In this document: piece by piece, positions 50,872 through 60,642 of the stretch
Position numbering within the stretch: the stretch's first letter is position 1
Layout of the letters: each line of letters opens with the position of its first letter
Assembly: GCF_012933385.1 (NCBI RefSeq)
Contig: NZ_JABBPN010000002.1
Location: 1 to 64,000, forward strand
From: Paenibacillus lemnae
GTDB lineage: Bacteria; Bacillota; Bacilli; Paenibacillales; Paenibacillaceae
Direction: 5' to 3'
DNA: 64,000 bases
Position numbers and translations under genes: made by a program
Notes under the pieces: model-generated
What the model was told of the DNA's origin: nothing
Databases searched by the model: none
The model's input: only the letters and a program-made list of their open reading frames with translations

Positions 50872-53800
50872 TTACCTTCCAGACAGTGCTTCCGCATGCC
50901 GCAGCAGTACGTCCGCTGCCATTTCCGACAGATGCTTGCCACGCTGCGCACGGACCTGATTTTTGAAGCTCTTTGTATTTCCGTTCTCCAGCTTTTTCGT
51001 TAAGCTGTTTGCGATGCCTGCATTGCGGATCTCTCCATCATTCCAAAACTGTTTAACTAGCAGGATCATGGTATTCAAGCTGGTGATCGTGCGGAATGAG
51101 ATTTCCTTCACAGCGGTATTCCCCGCAAGGTCAGCTCCTTCCACAGTGAAGACATGCTCTCCAAGCGCAAGCAGATGCAGCGGGATGGACTCACCAGGCT
51201 GAATCACATTCCCGTCAAGCTTGATGGCCGTCCGGCTATGATCCGGACCCGATACGACATCGTTCACATGAATAACCGGTGTCCATTTGCCGAAGGCATT
51301 CCATTCATCTCCCTGCTCTGGCATTTCTACCATGATCTCCGGTCCGGACCGGTCGATAGAAACAGAAAGCGACTGAATGCTTTCTTCCTGCCCCGCAGCG
51401 TTGGTGGAACGGTAGTACAAGCTGACCGCTTCCCCTTCCTGATCCAGCATGATCGGCCCAGAGTACGGGAACCAGGATGTGCCGTCATAGCTGTAGACGG
51501 TTTCGGTTACTGGTGAGCCTTCACTCTCCGCTGTTAATGTTACCGTAACAGGCGCCGTATACCAGCCGTTCTGTCCATCAGGCTGTTCCGGGGATAACTT
51601 GGAGGTCGTCTGCGGCAGCTCGGCATCATCCTCCCGACCTGGCTTAGGGAGAGCCGGCATCATGGTCGGATCCCAGTTATCTGATCCCTTCATCATCAGT
51701 GGAATCGTATACAGATTCGCTTCTTCCGGTGTAAGCTGCTTCGACCAGTTCACGCGGTCTTCAGCAGCCGCGCCAGGCCCGCTATTATTGAACTCATAAT
51801 ATCTGGCGGTCTTCTCGTTATCCGGTCTTCCCCAGTTGTGCCAGCCTTTCTTGTGTATGATTTCTTCCATGTCTGTATTCATAAACAGTACCTGGGCAAA
51901 CGGCCTCCATGGACGTCCAAGGTACACGTCACCGATTCCATCGATACCGGTGATCTTGCTGTTGATAAACAAGAAGCCATAAGCCTGACTTTCCGGAGTG
52001 CTTGCAGCGGTAATATATCCGCCTGAGCGCACATTATGAATAATGCTTCGGTCAAAAACGGCAATACCCGGTCCATAGATGAAATCCACGGCTCCCTCGA
52101 TATAGCTGTTCTCCACGTATACCCGCTTGCCGGTATTGTTCACAAAGAACGTATCCTGATAACCGATCATACGGACATTGTTGAAATAGGCGCGATCTCC
52201 CTGAAGATCCAGCGCAACTGCCACACCTTGTGCACCCGCACCATTCGCAAACGTGATATTTTCAGCGGTAAAATCATCGGATTCCACAGCGGTAGCCCGC
52301 TCATTGAATCCGGTGCCGGTAATCCGGGTATACGTAATGATCGTGTCTTCCTTGTTTTCTCCAATGAAACTAATGGCATGTTTCGTTCGCGGAACGGTCA
52401 CCTGCTCCTCATAAATGCCGCTGCGGATGTAGATTATGGTCCGGTCTTTATTTCCCTCCGGAATGGAATCCACCGCCGCCTGGACACTGCTGAACATTCC
52501 CGTACCGTCTTTAGCGACTACAATGATCTTGGCAGGCGATGCTCCCTGCGGATAAGACCCGACTCCCGGACCGTTCTCATTCACCGACTGAACCGAATAA
52601 TAATACGTTTTACCGGTGACGACATCGGTATCTGTAAACTCCGGCCGATTGAGATCCGAAGCAATGACCCTGCTGGCCCCGTCCCTTGATTCCGAACGCT
52701 GAACCTGGTAAGAAGAAGCCCCCTCCACGGCCGGCCAGGACAGTTTGACATGGTCCTTTCCGGGGGACAATTGAAGTTGATCCGGTGCAGGCACCGAACT
52801 GGCCGGATACGGAATGACCCGTACGGCATTGGAATTCGCACTGGAAGCTGTACTGTCTTTGGCAGAAACTACATAGTAGTAGACCTTTCCATTCTCCAGT
52901 CCACTGTCCTCATAACGGGTATCTGTTACCTGATCGGCGATCACCGTATAAGGACCCCCGTTCGATGTGCTTCGCTTCACCTGGTAACTGGAGGCATTCC
53001 CGGCAGCATGCCAAGAAATAACTGCCGAAGCATCTCCCGCACTTCCTGTAATGCCTTCAGGAGCCGGAAGCGGGGCTTCGGGGCGTACCGTGATCACATC
53101 AGATTCCTCGCTTTCTCCTGCAACACTGGTAGCTGTCACCACATAATAGTAGCTTTTTCCGTTTACAAGACCCATATCGCGGTAAAATGGTTCTGCTGTC
53201 TTCCCTGCATTGATATAAGGCCCTTCTTCTTTTTCGCTCCGCTTCACCGTATAGGTTACCGCATGCTCTACCGGCTCCCAGGAAAGGTCTGCCTGAGTAT
53301 GGCGTCCCAGTCCCTGCAGTCCGCTCGGAGCCTGCGGCTTTACAGCGTTCACAGAAGGCATGACGCGGACCTGATTGGAAGGGTCGCTTTCTCCCAATTC
53401 ACTGACGGCGGTGACCACATAATAATAGGTAGTCTCATTAACCACACTCGTATCGGTGTACGTTGACTCCGCTGCACTTATATCCGCCGCCACGGTCTCA
53501 TATGGCCCGCCACTTGTTGTACTTCTTTTGACGGTATAGGTAGAGGCGCCGAGAGTGGAGTCCCAATCCAGCTGGACCTTTCCGTTCCCTGGAATCGCCC
53601 GCAAGCCCTTGGGTGCAGGTGCAGGCTCGATGTAAATCTTAAGATTGTCAAAATAATACGTCCCTTTGCCGGTACCCGGCGTTCTGCCGAACAGAACACT
53701 GCCGAGTCCCAGGGTACTCATATCATCTCTCAGTTCAACTCCCGTGGCGGCAAGTACGTTGTTCATATAAATATCCATGGTGTTCGATGCTGCGCTTGCA

Positions 53801-56454
53801 ATTACCTTCACATTATGCCAGCGGTTATCTGCCGGCAGGTCTGTCAGTTTCACATCCTGACCGTTCTTGTTCTTGTACACCAGGGCATACTCATCTTCCT
53901 GGACCGGCAGCTGAGGCTTGCGCACTTCCAGCGAAATCGGCGTCTTCTTCTCTTCCGGATCCTTGACCTGCAGCAGAATCGACGTCCCGGGCAGTGCAGG
54001 GGACATAAAATCCGTCTCTACGACAACCGTGCCGGTCTGCAGAGGGAAATCCACCATAAAGCCCGTGCTGCCCACGGCATTATCGTATACTTTCAGCACC
54101 TTCTTCGAATCATTGCCTGTAGATTCTCCAGGCACTTCCACTACGGTTACCGTATGATCGGCATCCTGCGGATCTGGAATAACCCGATATCCGTCAGGCA
54201 CCGAGCCAAGCTCAAGGTCCTCATAATGATCGTTAACGTAATATACCGTCTTGGGGTCATTGTCGGTAACAGCCGTAATATTTACATTAGAGAAGGTTGA
54301 TGTATTGTACTTCTCCGTCTCGTTGTTAGCCTTCGAGGCGTCCGCCACGAGACCGACATACGCTTTGTCCGGCAGATCGACGTTCACTGTCCCCACAGAT
54401 GTCCACTGGTTACCGTCCGGAGAGATCATGGAAGTGAACGAGCTTCCCTCACGCACAAGCTTAATCCAGTATGGCAGCTGAAATTCCTGCTCCGGCTGAA
54501 TCCTTGCAGCCTGTTCTCCCACAGCCGAACGACTCAGCGTCACGCCTCTTTTGCCTGTTCGGATGTATGGGACGACGAGCGATGCAAATGGGACATCCTC
54601 ACTCAGACTCTCACGGAACATGATTCCGGCTTCCGCTTCGGAATTTGTAGCGGTAACGCTTTCAATTTTGGCGGTGATCTCAGCATCCCCGGTAATTTCC
54701 TGGTAAGCAAAATGAAAAGCATCCTTGGCTCCGCCAATATCACCCGCCGACTTGACTGTGATATTTCCAGGATCTTCGCCAAGCTGGGTATGTCCCGGAA
54801 TTCCGGGGCTGCCTACATCGGCGGATGCCCAAGGCTCAATGCTGCCTTCCTTGTTTACATGAACAACAACATTGGTGGAGAACGCGGCAGTGCCTGTATC
54901 ATCTATCGCTTTAACAGCCCAGTAATGGGTTCCATCCTCAGCATCGCTCCATTCGAAGGAAAACGGCAGACTGTCATCCTCCCCGACCTTCTCTCCGTTC
55001 CGGTAGAACTCCACCTTCGATACGGCTCCGTCTTCATCGGATACGGATGTTTCGATACGGACGTTGGAACCGGCCTTGACCACGGCATTGTTTGCTGGTG
55101 CGGTAATCCATGCAGAAGGATTGGCGGAACCGTTTCCTGTAATGGAATTCAAATACAGCTCCAGGTTCGTATATCCTTCTTCATTGACCTCATTGCGGTC
55201 GCTCGGATCATTCGGATCAAGCCCATGTGAAATTTCCCATTCATTCGGCATCCCGTCATGATCGTCATCGGCAAGTGTAGATACGACCGGCTCAATCACC
55301 GGATAACCTCCTACCTCATTTTGCGAGTTGATATGAGTTCCGGTGCGATGAATCACATCAGAGATAATCCTCGCATCAACAGCATCCCGCTTCGGAAGCG
55401 TAGCTCCGGCGTCCTGCATCACGGCTTCGTATGCCTCTTCGGCGGATTTGTCCGGCAGACGATTAGCGAAGACAGCGGGTTCTTCCAGCTTCACGTAATC
55501 CGGGTACTTATGTACACCGGCCCAATTGTCTTTCGTGTACTCCGGATATCCGTCCATTACATTTCCATCAATATAATAGCTTCCCGTCGTCTCCGCATTC
55601 ATAAACCGGATGACCTCGGTTTCCGGACCGGGTTTGTAATAGTTGTTAATCAGATTGGTAACCGCCCCTTTGCCTCCGTAGGAAGCAAAGTATCCCCAGT
55701 TGTAGACCACATTGTTGCGGAAATCGTGAGAGTTGCCGACCGTGCTGTCGAAGGCAGGGTTACGGCTGGAATTGTGTGCAATCAAATTATGATGGAAGCT
55801 CGTGTTTTTGCCGCCCCAGATCCCGCCGTACCCATGTCTTCCCTTGACATGACGGCTGATATGCATGGCATCGGCGATCACGGACCACTGCACCGTCACG
55901 TTTTCATTCCCGTAAGGACTAAGCACCTCGTCAACAGACCAGCTGAACGAGGAATGATCGATGATAATATCCTTCTTGTACCGTCCGCCAAAGGCATCTG
56001 CCTCGGTCTCATTCATATCTCCAAGCCGGAAACGCATGTAGCGGAGAATCAGATTATTTCCCTCAAAGGATGCTGGATACCCGATGACCGTGATGCCATC
56101 CCCCGGAGCCGTCTGGCCTGCAATAGTAAGATTGTCGCCCCTGATCTTTAAGGGTGATTTCAGTTCGATAACACCGCCGACCTTGAAGACCACAGTCCGG
56201 TTTCCCATGCTGACTGCATCCCGAAGCGATCCGGGACCGGAATCGGCCAGTGTCGTCACCTCATATACATCGCCGCCTCTGCCGCCAGTGGTATACTTCC
56301 CTCCTCCTTCAGCCCCCGGAAATGCAGGCGTTTGAGAAACATTCATCGGCTTTACCGGTTCAGGACTCTCCTCAGCATAAGCCGCTCCCCCGGAAAAGCT
56401 GGTGCACAGCATGGCAGCGACAAGAACCTGTTTCAACCATTTAGCTGCTCTCAC
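50872..56454 (-). CDS. Secreted multidomain pectinase: PL1 pectate lyase fused to CE8 pectinesterase
   Basis: This protein has about 1860 residues with a signal peptide ending AAYAEE. Approximate order: PL1-like pectate lyase (40-395; AFPGAEGGGKYTTGGRGG, IIIDHSSFSWSVDE), a Ca-binding DDDHDGMPNEWE segment (397-425), an Ig-like domain (450-545), two LamG/concanavalin-like domains (550-945), four fibronectin-III repeats (948-1305), CE8 pectinesterase (1310-1595) and C-terminal Ig-like domains. CE8 residues seen are GYQDT, VDFIYG and LGRPW; the usual Gln before AVAL is Val. No SLH or sortase anchor is present. GTG 56454 suits the GGGAGG spacing better than ATG 56460. It demethylates and cleaves homogalacturonan. 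Confidence 0.92.
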   Translation of the reverse strand: MRAAKWLKQVLVAAMLCTSFSGGAAYAEESPEPVKPMNVSQTPAFPGAEGGGKYTTGGRGGDVYEVTTLADSGPGSLRDAVSMGNRTVVFKVGGVIELKSPLKIRGDNLTIAGQTAPGDGITVIGYPASFEGNNLILRYMRFRLGDMNETEADAFGGRYKKDIIIDHSSFSWSVDEVLSPYGNENVTVQWSVIADAMHISRHVKGRHGYGGIWGGKNTSFHHNLIAHNSSRNPAFDSTVGNSHDFRNNVVYNWGYFASYGGKGAVTNLINNYYKPGPETEVIRFMNAETTGSYYIDGNVMDGYPEYTKDNWAGVHKYPDYVKLEEPAVFANRLPDKSAEEAYEAVMQDAGATLPKRDAVDARIISDVIHRTGTHINSQNEVGGYPVIEPVVSTLADDDHDGMPNEWEISHGLDPNDPSDRNEVNEEGYTNLELYLNSITGNGSANPSAWITAPANNAVVKAGSNVRIETSVSDEDGAVSKVEFYRNGEKVGEDDSLPFSFEWSDAEDGTHYWAVKAIDDTGTAAFSTNVVVHVNKEGSIEPWASADVGSPGIPGHTQLGEDPGNITVKSAGDIGGAKDAFHFAYQEITGDAEITAKIESVTATNSEAEAGIMFRESLSEDVPFASLVVPYIRTGKRGVTLSRSAVGEQAARIQPEQEFQLPYWIKLVREGSSFTSMISPDGNQWTSVGTVNVDLPDKAYVGLVADASKANNETEKYNTSTFSNVNITAVTDNDPKTVYYVNDHYEDLELGSVPDGYRVIPDPQDADHTVTVVEVPGESTGNDSKKVLKVYDNAVGSTGFMVDFPLQTGTVVVETDFMSPALPGTSILLQVKDPEEKKTPISLEVRKPQLPVQEDEYALVYKNKNGQDVKLTDLPADNRWHNVKVIASAASNTMDIYMNNVLAATGVELRDDMSTLGLGSVLFGRTPGTGKGTYYFDNLKIYIEPAPAPKGLRAIPGNGKVQLDWDSTLGASTYTVKRSTTSGGPYETVAADISAAESTYTDTSVVNETTYYYVVTAVSELGESDPSNQVRVMPSVNAVKPQAPSGLQGLGRHTQADLSWEPVEHAVTYTVKRSEKEEGPYINAGKTAEPFYRDMGLVNGKSYYYVVTATSVAGESEESDVITVRPEAPLPAPEGITGSAGDASAVISWHAAGNASSYQVKRSTSNGGPYTVIADQVTDTRYEDSGLENGKVYYYVVSAKDSTASSANSNAVRVIPYPASSVPAPDQLQLSPGKDHVKLSWPAVEGASSYQVQRSESRDGASRVIASDLNRPEFTDTDVVTGKTYYYSVQSVNENGPGVGSYPQGASPAKIIVVAKDGTGMFSSVQAAVDSIPEGNKDRTIIYIRSGIYEEQVTVPRTKHAISFIGENKEDTIITYTRITGTGFNERATAVESDDFTAENITFANGAGAQGVAVALDLQGDRAYFNNVRMIGYQDTFFVNNTGKRVYVENSYIEGAVDFIYGPGIAVFDRSIIHNVRSGGYITAASTPESQAYGFLFINSKITGIDGIGDVYLGRPWRPFAQVLFMNTDMEEIIHKKGWHNWGRPDNEKTARYYEFNNSGPGAAAEDRVNWSKQLTPEEANLYTIPLMMKGSDNWDPTMMPALPKPGREDDAELPQTTSKLSPEQPDGQNGWYTAPVTVTLTAESEGSPVTETVYSYDGTSWFPYSGPIMLDQEGEAVSLYYRSTNAAGQEESIQSLSVSIDRSGPEIMVEMPEQGDEWNAFGKWTPVIHVNDVVSGPDHSRTAIKLDGNVIQPGESIPLHLLALGEHVFTVEGADLAGNTAVKEISFRTITSLNTMILLVKQFWNDGEIRNAGIANSLTKKLENGNTKSFKNQVRAQRGKHLSEMAADVLLRHAEALSGR

Positions 56455-56542
56455 ATTCATACCTCCCTATGATTTTAAGTAACCTTGCAGCTGAATATAA
56501 ATATAATTGAATCACCCCCTTTCCTTGTTGTGTTACAACTAG

Positions 56543-58114
56543 CTAACTGATAATGACCTCCTTCGGATTCACTTCAGAGGAGATCATAATTTGATGGCCC
56601 TGACCGGCTTTCAGATCACTGCATTCAATTTGGCGGGACCGTTCTCCTGTAACCACCAGCAGGCGGTCATCCGGCGCGGATCCTTCCCCCCGGACATTTG
56701 CTGCTCGGATATTCTGGCTCTGGTGAAACGTAAGCAGCGGCGTCTCTTGAGTCTGGAGCACAATATCCTGCAGAATCAGGTTCTTGGCGTTACGGCATAC
56801 AATCCCTTCATTACTTGTGATATTGAGCTGCTTCACTGTTACATTCTCCACAGGCATTTCCGGCAGACCATTGATAAGCAGCGCGTTCTCTGCACCGGTA
56901 CATACAATGTCATGGATCATGATATCCCGGAACACCGGAGTTTCAAGAGTTACCGGCAGGATGGATTCCTCCTGGTACTCTCCTGAGCCGGCTTTGCCCT
57001 CATAATACAAGTTGAACGAGATCGCATCGCCTGCGATATGCCACATCCGGATCCGTTCAATATGGATATTTCCTACTACTCCGCCGCGTCCGCGGCAGCT
57101 TTTGAAGCGAATACCGATGTCGGTCCCGATAAAGGTACAGTCCGAAACGTAAACATCCTTGACTCCGCCCGACATTTCACTGCCCACGACAATGCCGCCG
57201 TGACCATGGTATACTGTGCAGTTTCGTATAGAGATCCGTTCACTCGGTTTACCGAGCATACGTCCCGCTTCGTTTTTACCGGACTTGAGACAGATTGCAT
57301 CATCTCCGACATCGAACGAACAGTCGTCTACGGTCACGTATTTGCAGGAATCAATATCCAAGCCGTCTCCATTCTGGGCATACCACGGATTACGTACGGT
57401 AATGTTACGTATCGTAATCTGCTCCGATGCCCATGGATGCAGGCACCAGGCAGCAGAGTTTTGGAAGGTAGGGCCGCTCAGGAGTATTCGCTTACAATTT
57501 CTCAGGCTGAGCAGGCAGGGCCTCAGGTAATCTCTCGCCGGTTCATAATCTTGTGGAAGATCACTGCCGGTTTCTTCAATCCGGGCTACCATCTCCTGCC
57601 CATCCCGGGCAGCCGTGGTAGGCCACCAGGTGCCCTTCTCATCCACCACCCCGCCGGATTCAGTCAGCTGTTTCCACTGCTGATCAGTCAGCTTGCCTTT
57701 CTTGGCGGGTCTCCAGGCTTCGCCGTTTCCATCAAAGATACCGCTGCCTGTAATTGCAATATCCTCTAATCCTTCACCATCCAAGGGGGATTGGCAGCGG
57801 AACATCTGCCGTCCCTCATAGGTGGACATCAGGATGGGATAGTCTTCAAATTTCCGGCTGAATACAATAAGCGCACCCGCGGAAGCGTGCAGCTCGATCC
57901 GGCTCTGCAGCGTTAACGGACCGGTGAGCCAGATCCCTGCAGGAATGATGACCTTTCCCCCGCCTGCCTTGGTACAAGCTTCAATCGCCTGGTGAAATGC
58001 TGCGGTATTATCGGTTACACCGTCCCCCGCTGCGCCAAAATCGGAGATCGTGACCGAATGGTCCGGAATCAAAGGCAGGTCGGGGCTGATTGTTTCTTCT
58101 GTTAAGTTAAACAT
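56543..58114 (-). CDS. GH28 polygalacturonase, intracellular
   Basis: This protein has 523 residues. It begins VTISDFGAAGDGVTDNTAAFHQAIEAC and has the GH28 catalytic motifs: QNGDGLDIDSC, VGDDAICLKSG, YHGHGGIVVGSEMSGG and GIRFKSCRGRGG (the RxK motif). It lacks a signal peptide, so it should hydrolyse imported oligogalacturonides or rhamnogalacturonan fragments. ATG 58114 has GGAGG upstream. It starts 15 bases after the GH95 stop and 82 bases precede the PL1-CE8 gene, so the three are probably co-transcribed. Confidence 0.93.
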   Translation of the reverse strand: MFNLTEETISPDLPLIPDHSVTISDFGAAGDGVTDNTAAFHQAIEACTKAGGGKVIIPAGIWLTGPLTLQSRIELHASAGALIVFSRKFEDYPILMSTYEGRQMFRCQSPLDGEGLEDIAITGSGIFDGNGEAWRPAKKGKLTDQQWKQLTESGGVVDEKGTWWPTTAARDGQEMVARIEETGSDLPQDYEPARDYLRPCLLSLRNCKRILLSGPTFQNSAAWCLHPWASEQITIRNITVRNPWYAQNGDGLDIDSCKYVTVDDCSFDVGDDAICLKSGKNEAGRMLGKPSERISIRNCTVYHGHGGIVVGSEMSGGVKDVYVSDCTFIGTDIGIRFKSCRGRGGVVGNIHIERIRMWHIAGDAISFNLYYEGKAGSGEYQEESILPVTLETPVFRDIMIHDIVCTGAENALLINGLPEMPVENVTVKQLNITSNEGIVCRNAKNLILQDIVLQTQETPLLTFHQSQNIRAANVRGEGSAPDDRLLVVTGERSRQIECSDLKAGQGHQIMISSEVNPKEVIIS

Positions 58115-58129
58115 AAGTACCTCCATGGA

Positions 58130-60454
58130 TTATGAGATCACAGCATCGACTTTAGCGGGAATAATGGTATATACTTCGCCTTTTTGAGCTGTGATTTCCG
58201 TAATAGAACCACGACGCTCGACTGGGACTTCTTTGCCCTGGGCATTTACAACCCTCACAGGCTGCTCTGTATAGAGACGGCATTTCTGACCTTTCTCCGA
58301 GATCACGACCGCTTCAGTGAGACAGCCGCCGTTCCACTTCATGTCGATCCGGAAGCCGCCTCTGGCACGCAGTCCCTGTACATTCCCATCCGGCCAAGCC
58401 GCAGGCAGTGCAGGAAGAAGTCGAACATGATCCAGGTGACTCTGTATCAGCATTTCGGCAATTCCTGCCGTTCCGCCGAAATTACCGTCAATCTGGAATG
58501 GAGGGTGATTGTCGAACAGGTTCGGAAGCGTCGATTTGGCCAGCAGCTGCTTCGTGTGTTCATACGCCTCTTCTCCATCTAACAATCGGGCCCAGAAATT
58601 AATGATCCATGCCCGGCTCCAGCCCGTATGTCCTCCGCCATTAGCTAGGCGCCGCTGCAGTGTGATTCGGGCGGCCTCCGCTAAGTCAGGTGCAGCATCC
58701 GGACTGATCGTCGTACCCGGATGAAGAGCGAACAAATGCGAGATGTGCCGATGCCCCGGGTCCTTTTCTTCATAATCCTCCAGCCATTCCTGCAGCTGGC
58801 CATGTCTTCCGATCTTCATCTTGGGCATCTGCTTCAGTGTTTCCATCCATTCTTGACGTGCATCCTCATCCAGGCCCAGCTCTTGACTTGCCTGGATACA
58901 AGCATCAAAGAGCTCGGTCAGGATCTGGGTATCCATGGATGGGCCGTAGCACAGCGTTCCGGATTCTCCGTTCGGCAGCTTATACCGGTTCTCCGGGGAA
59001 ACGGATGGATTCGTCACGAGATACCCTTCCGGGCTCTCCACCAGAAAGTCCGTAAAGAAGAGTGCTGACTCCTTCATCGTCTCGTAAGCTCTCTTTAAGA
59101 ACTCCGGATCGGGATTGAATCGGTAGTGCTCCCAAAGATGGAGTGCAAGCCATGCTCCGCCCATAACCCACTGTGTCGCAGGCGGATAAATATCCTGCGG
59201 TGCGGTGTCTGCCCATATGTCTGTGTTATGATGAGCGACAAATCCCCGGCATCCGTACATTTTTTGTGCCGTGATCCGGCCGTTATCCCTCATGCGTTCC
59301 AGAAGCTCAAAGAGCGGTTCATGACATTCAGCCAGATTGCAGCTCTCTGCAGGCCAGTAATTCATCTGGATATTAATGTTGATCGTATATTTGCTGTCCC
59401 AAGGCGGAGACATGGAATCATTCCAGATACCCTGCAGGTTGGCGGGTAAAGATCCCGGTCTGCTGCAGGAAATGAGCAGATATCTCCCAAAGTGAAAGTA
59501 CAGTGTATATAATCCGGCATCGTCATCTCCCGCCTGAACACGTTCCAGCCGCTCATTTGCAGGCAGGGCGCTGCAGTCACCTTTCGAGGAATCTCCAAGC
59601 CCCAGCTTCACCCGGTGGAACAGTTTCTGATAATCCGTAGTGTGATCGTCTCTCAGAACGCTGTAGTCCCGGGCTGAGGCCTGTTCAAGCAGCTTGCAGC
59701 AGTGCTGCTCGGGATCATTGACACGGAACGTGCTGGCTGCCGCAAGAATAAACACAACCTCGTCAGCCTGATCCACCAGCAGATGCTCACCGATGACACG
59801 GACCGATCCGCTGGCGGTGATCGCCTTTGCTGCAGCGCTGTAAGTTAATCCGTCTTTTCCTCCGCAATCATTACTCATGATGATGGTGTCATCGCCATGC
59901 CGATGTGAAGCATCCATATGCTTTCCTTTTTTTCGTTCAAATCTTGAAACAAGACTCAATGCACCGGGACGGTCGGCCTGCAGCCGGATGACCATCACCT
60001 GGTCCGGATAGCTGCAAAATACTTCCCTGCGGAAGGCAACGCCTCCGTATTGATAGGTTGTGACCACCATTGCTTTATCTAGGTCCAGTTCTCTGCGGTA
60101 ATCAGTCAGCTCTCCTTCCGGATGATCAACCTGGATGCAAAAATCCCCCGCGGTCAAATAATGTCTCTGGCTCCGGGGCGTCCCGGAAAAAGCCGTCTCC
60201 GACAGCCGATGCGCCTCCTTCAGCCTTCCTTCAAACAACAGCTGGCGAATGAGAGGCAGGTTCTGTAGAGCATCGGGGTTATTCCGGTCTCTCGGACCGC
60301 CATACCACACCGTATCTTCATTAAACTGAATTTTCTCCTGCTCGACCGTGCCGAACACCATCCCGCCCAATCTTCCATTTCCGATAGGCAGCGCTTCGTT
60401 CCAGTTCTGTGCCGGCTTGTCATACCACATTGATGTTTCTGAAGTTAGTGACAT
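58130..60454 (-). CDS. GH95 alpha-L-fucosidase (or alpha-L-galactosidase)
   Basis: This protein has 774 residues with the GH95 hallmarks MWYDKPAQNWNEALPIGNGRLGGMVFG, IQFNEDTVWYGGP, an (alpha/alpha)6 barrel containing NINIQMNYWPAESCNL and GHTGWSRAWIINFWARLLDG, and NLFDNHPPFQIDGNFGGTAGIAEML. There is no signal peptide. It removes terminal fucose, or L-galactose in some members, from pectin side chains or xyloglucan fragments. AGGAGG lies five bases before ATG 60454. It leads the GH95-GH28-PL1/CE8 gene group. A palindrome at 60541-60558 lies about 90 bp upstream. Confidence 0.94.
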   Translation of the reverse strand: MSLTSETSMWYDKPAQNWNEALPIGNGRLGGMVFGTVEQEKIQFNEDTVWYGGPRDRNNPDALQNLPLIRQLLFEGRLKEAHRLSETAFSGTPRSQRHYLTAGDFCIQVDHPEGELTDYRRELDLDKAMVVTTYQYGGVAFRREVFCSYPDQVMVIRLQADRPGALSLVSRFERKKGKHMDASHRHGDDTIIMSNDCGGKDGLTYSAAAKAITASGSVRVIGEHLLVDQADEVVFILAAASTFRVNDPEQHCCKLLEQASARDYSVLRDDHTTDYQKLFHRVKLGLGDSSKGDCSALPANERLERVQAGDDDAGLYTLYFHFGRYLLISCSRPGSLPANLQGIWNDSMSPPWDSKYTININIQMNYWPAESCNLAECHEPLFELLERMRDNGRITAQKMYGCRGFVAHHNTDIWADTAPQDIYPPATQWVMGGAWLALHLWEHYRFNPDPEFLKRAYETMKESALFFTDFLVESPEGYLVTNPSVSPENRYKLPNGESGTLCYGPSMDTQILTELFDACIQASQELGLDEDARQEWMETLKQMPKMKIGRHGQLQEWLEDYEEKDPGHRHISHLFALHPGTTISPDAAPDLAEAARITLQRRLANGGGHTGWSRAWIINFWARLLDGEEAYEHTKQLLAKSTLPNLFDNHPPFQIDGNFGGTAGIAEMLIQSHLDHVRLLPALPAAWPDGNVQGLRARGGFRIDMKWNGGCLTEAVVISEKGQKCRLYTEQPVRVVNAQGKEVPVERRGSITEITAQKGEVYTIIPAKVDAVIS

Positions 60455-60540
60455 TGCGTCCTCCTGTTTATATGAATTAGAAATGACTTCGTTCTCAGTA
60501 TAAAGGTGTAATATTACTCATTTCTTTAGATAAGGATGCT

Positions 60541-60558
60541 AAAATTGATATTAATTTT
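60541..60558 (-). promoter_or_regulatory. Palindrome upstream of GH95
   Basis: AAAATTGATATTAATTTT is a near-perfect dyad about 90 bp before the GH95 start. It is AT-rich and so may be chance; a regulator site for the pectin genes is possible. Confidence 0.3.
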
Positions 60559-60586
60559 GCTTTATATGTCATTCTCCACTTACAGA

Positions 60587-60629
60587 AAGGGAGTGACTCT
60601 CAAAGCGGCACTTTAAGAATCACTCCCTT
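60587..60629 (-). terminator. Terminator of the solute-binding protein gene
   Basis: The 10-bp stem aagggagtga / tcactccctt with a 23-base loop lies immediately after the stop codon of the binding protein. Confidence 0.75.
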
Positions 60630-60642
60630 GTTTTCATGAATG

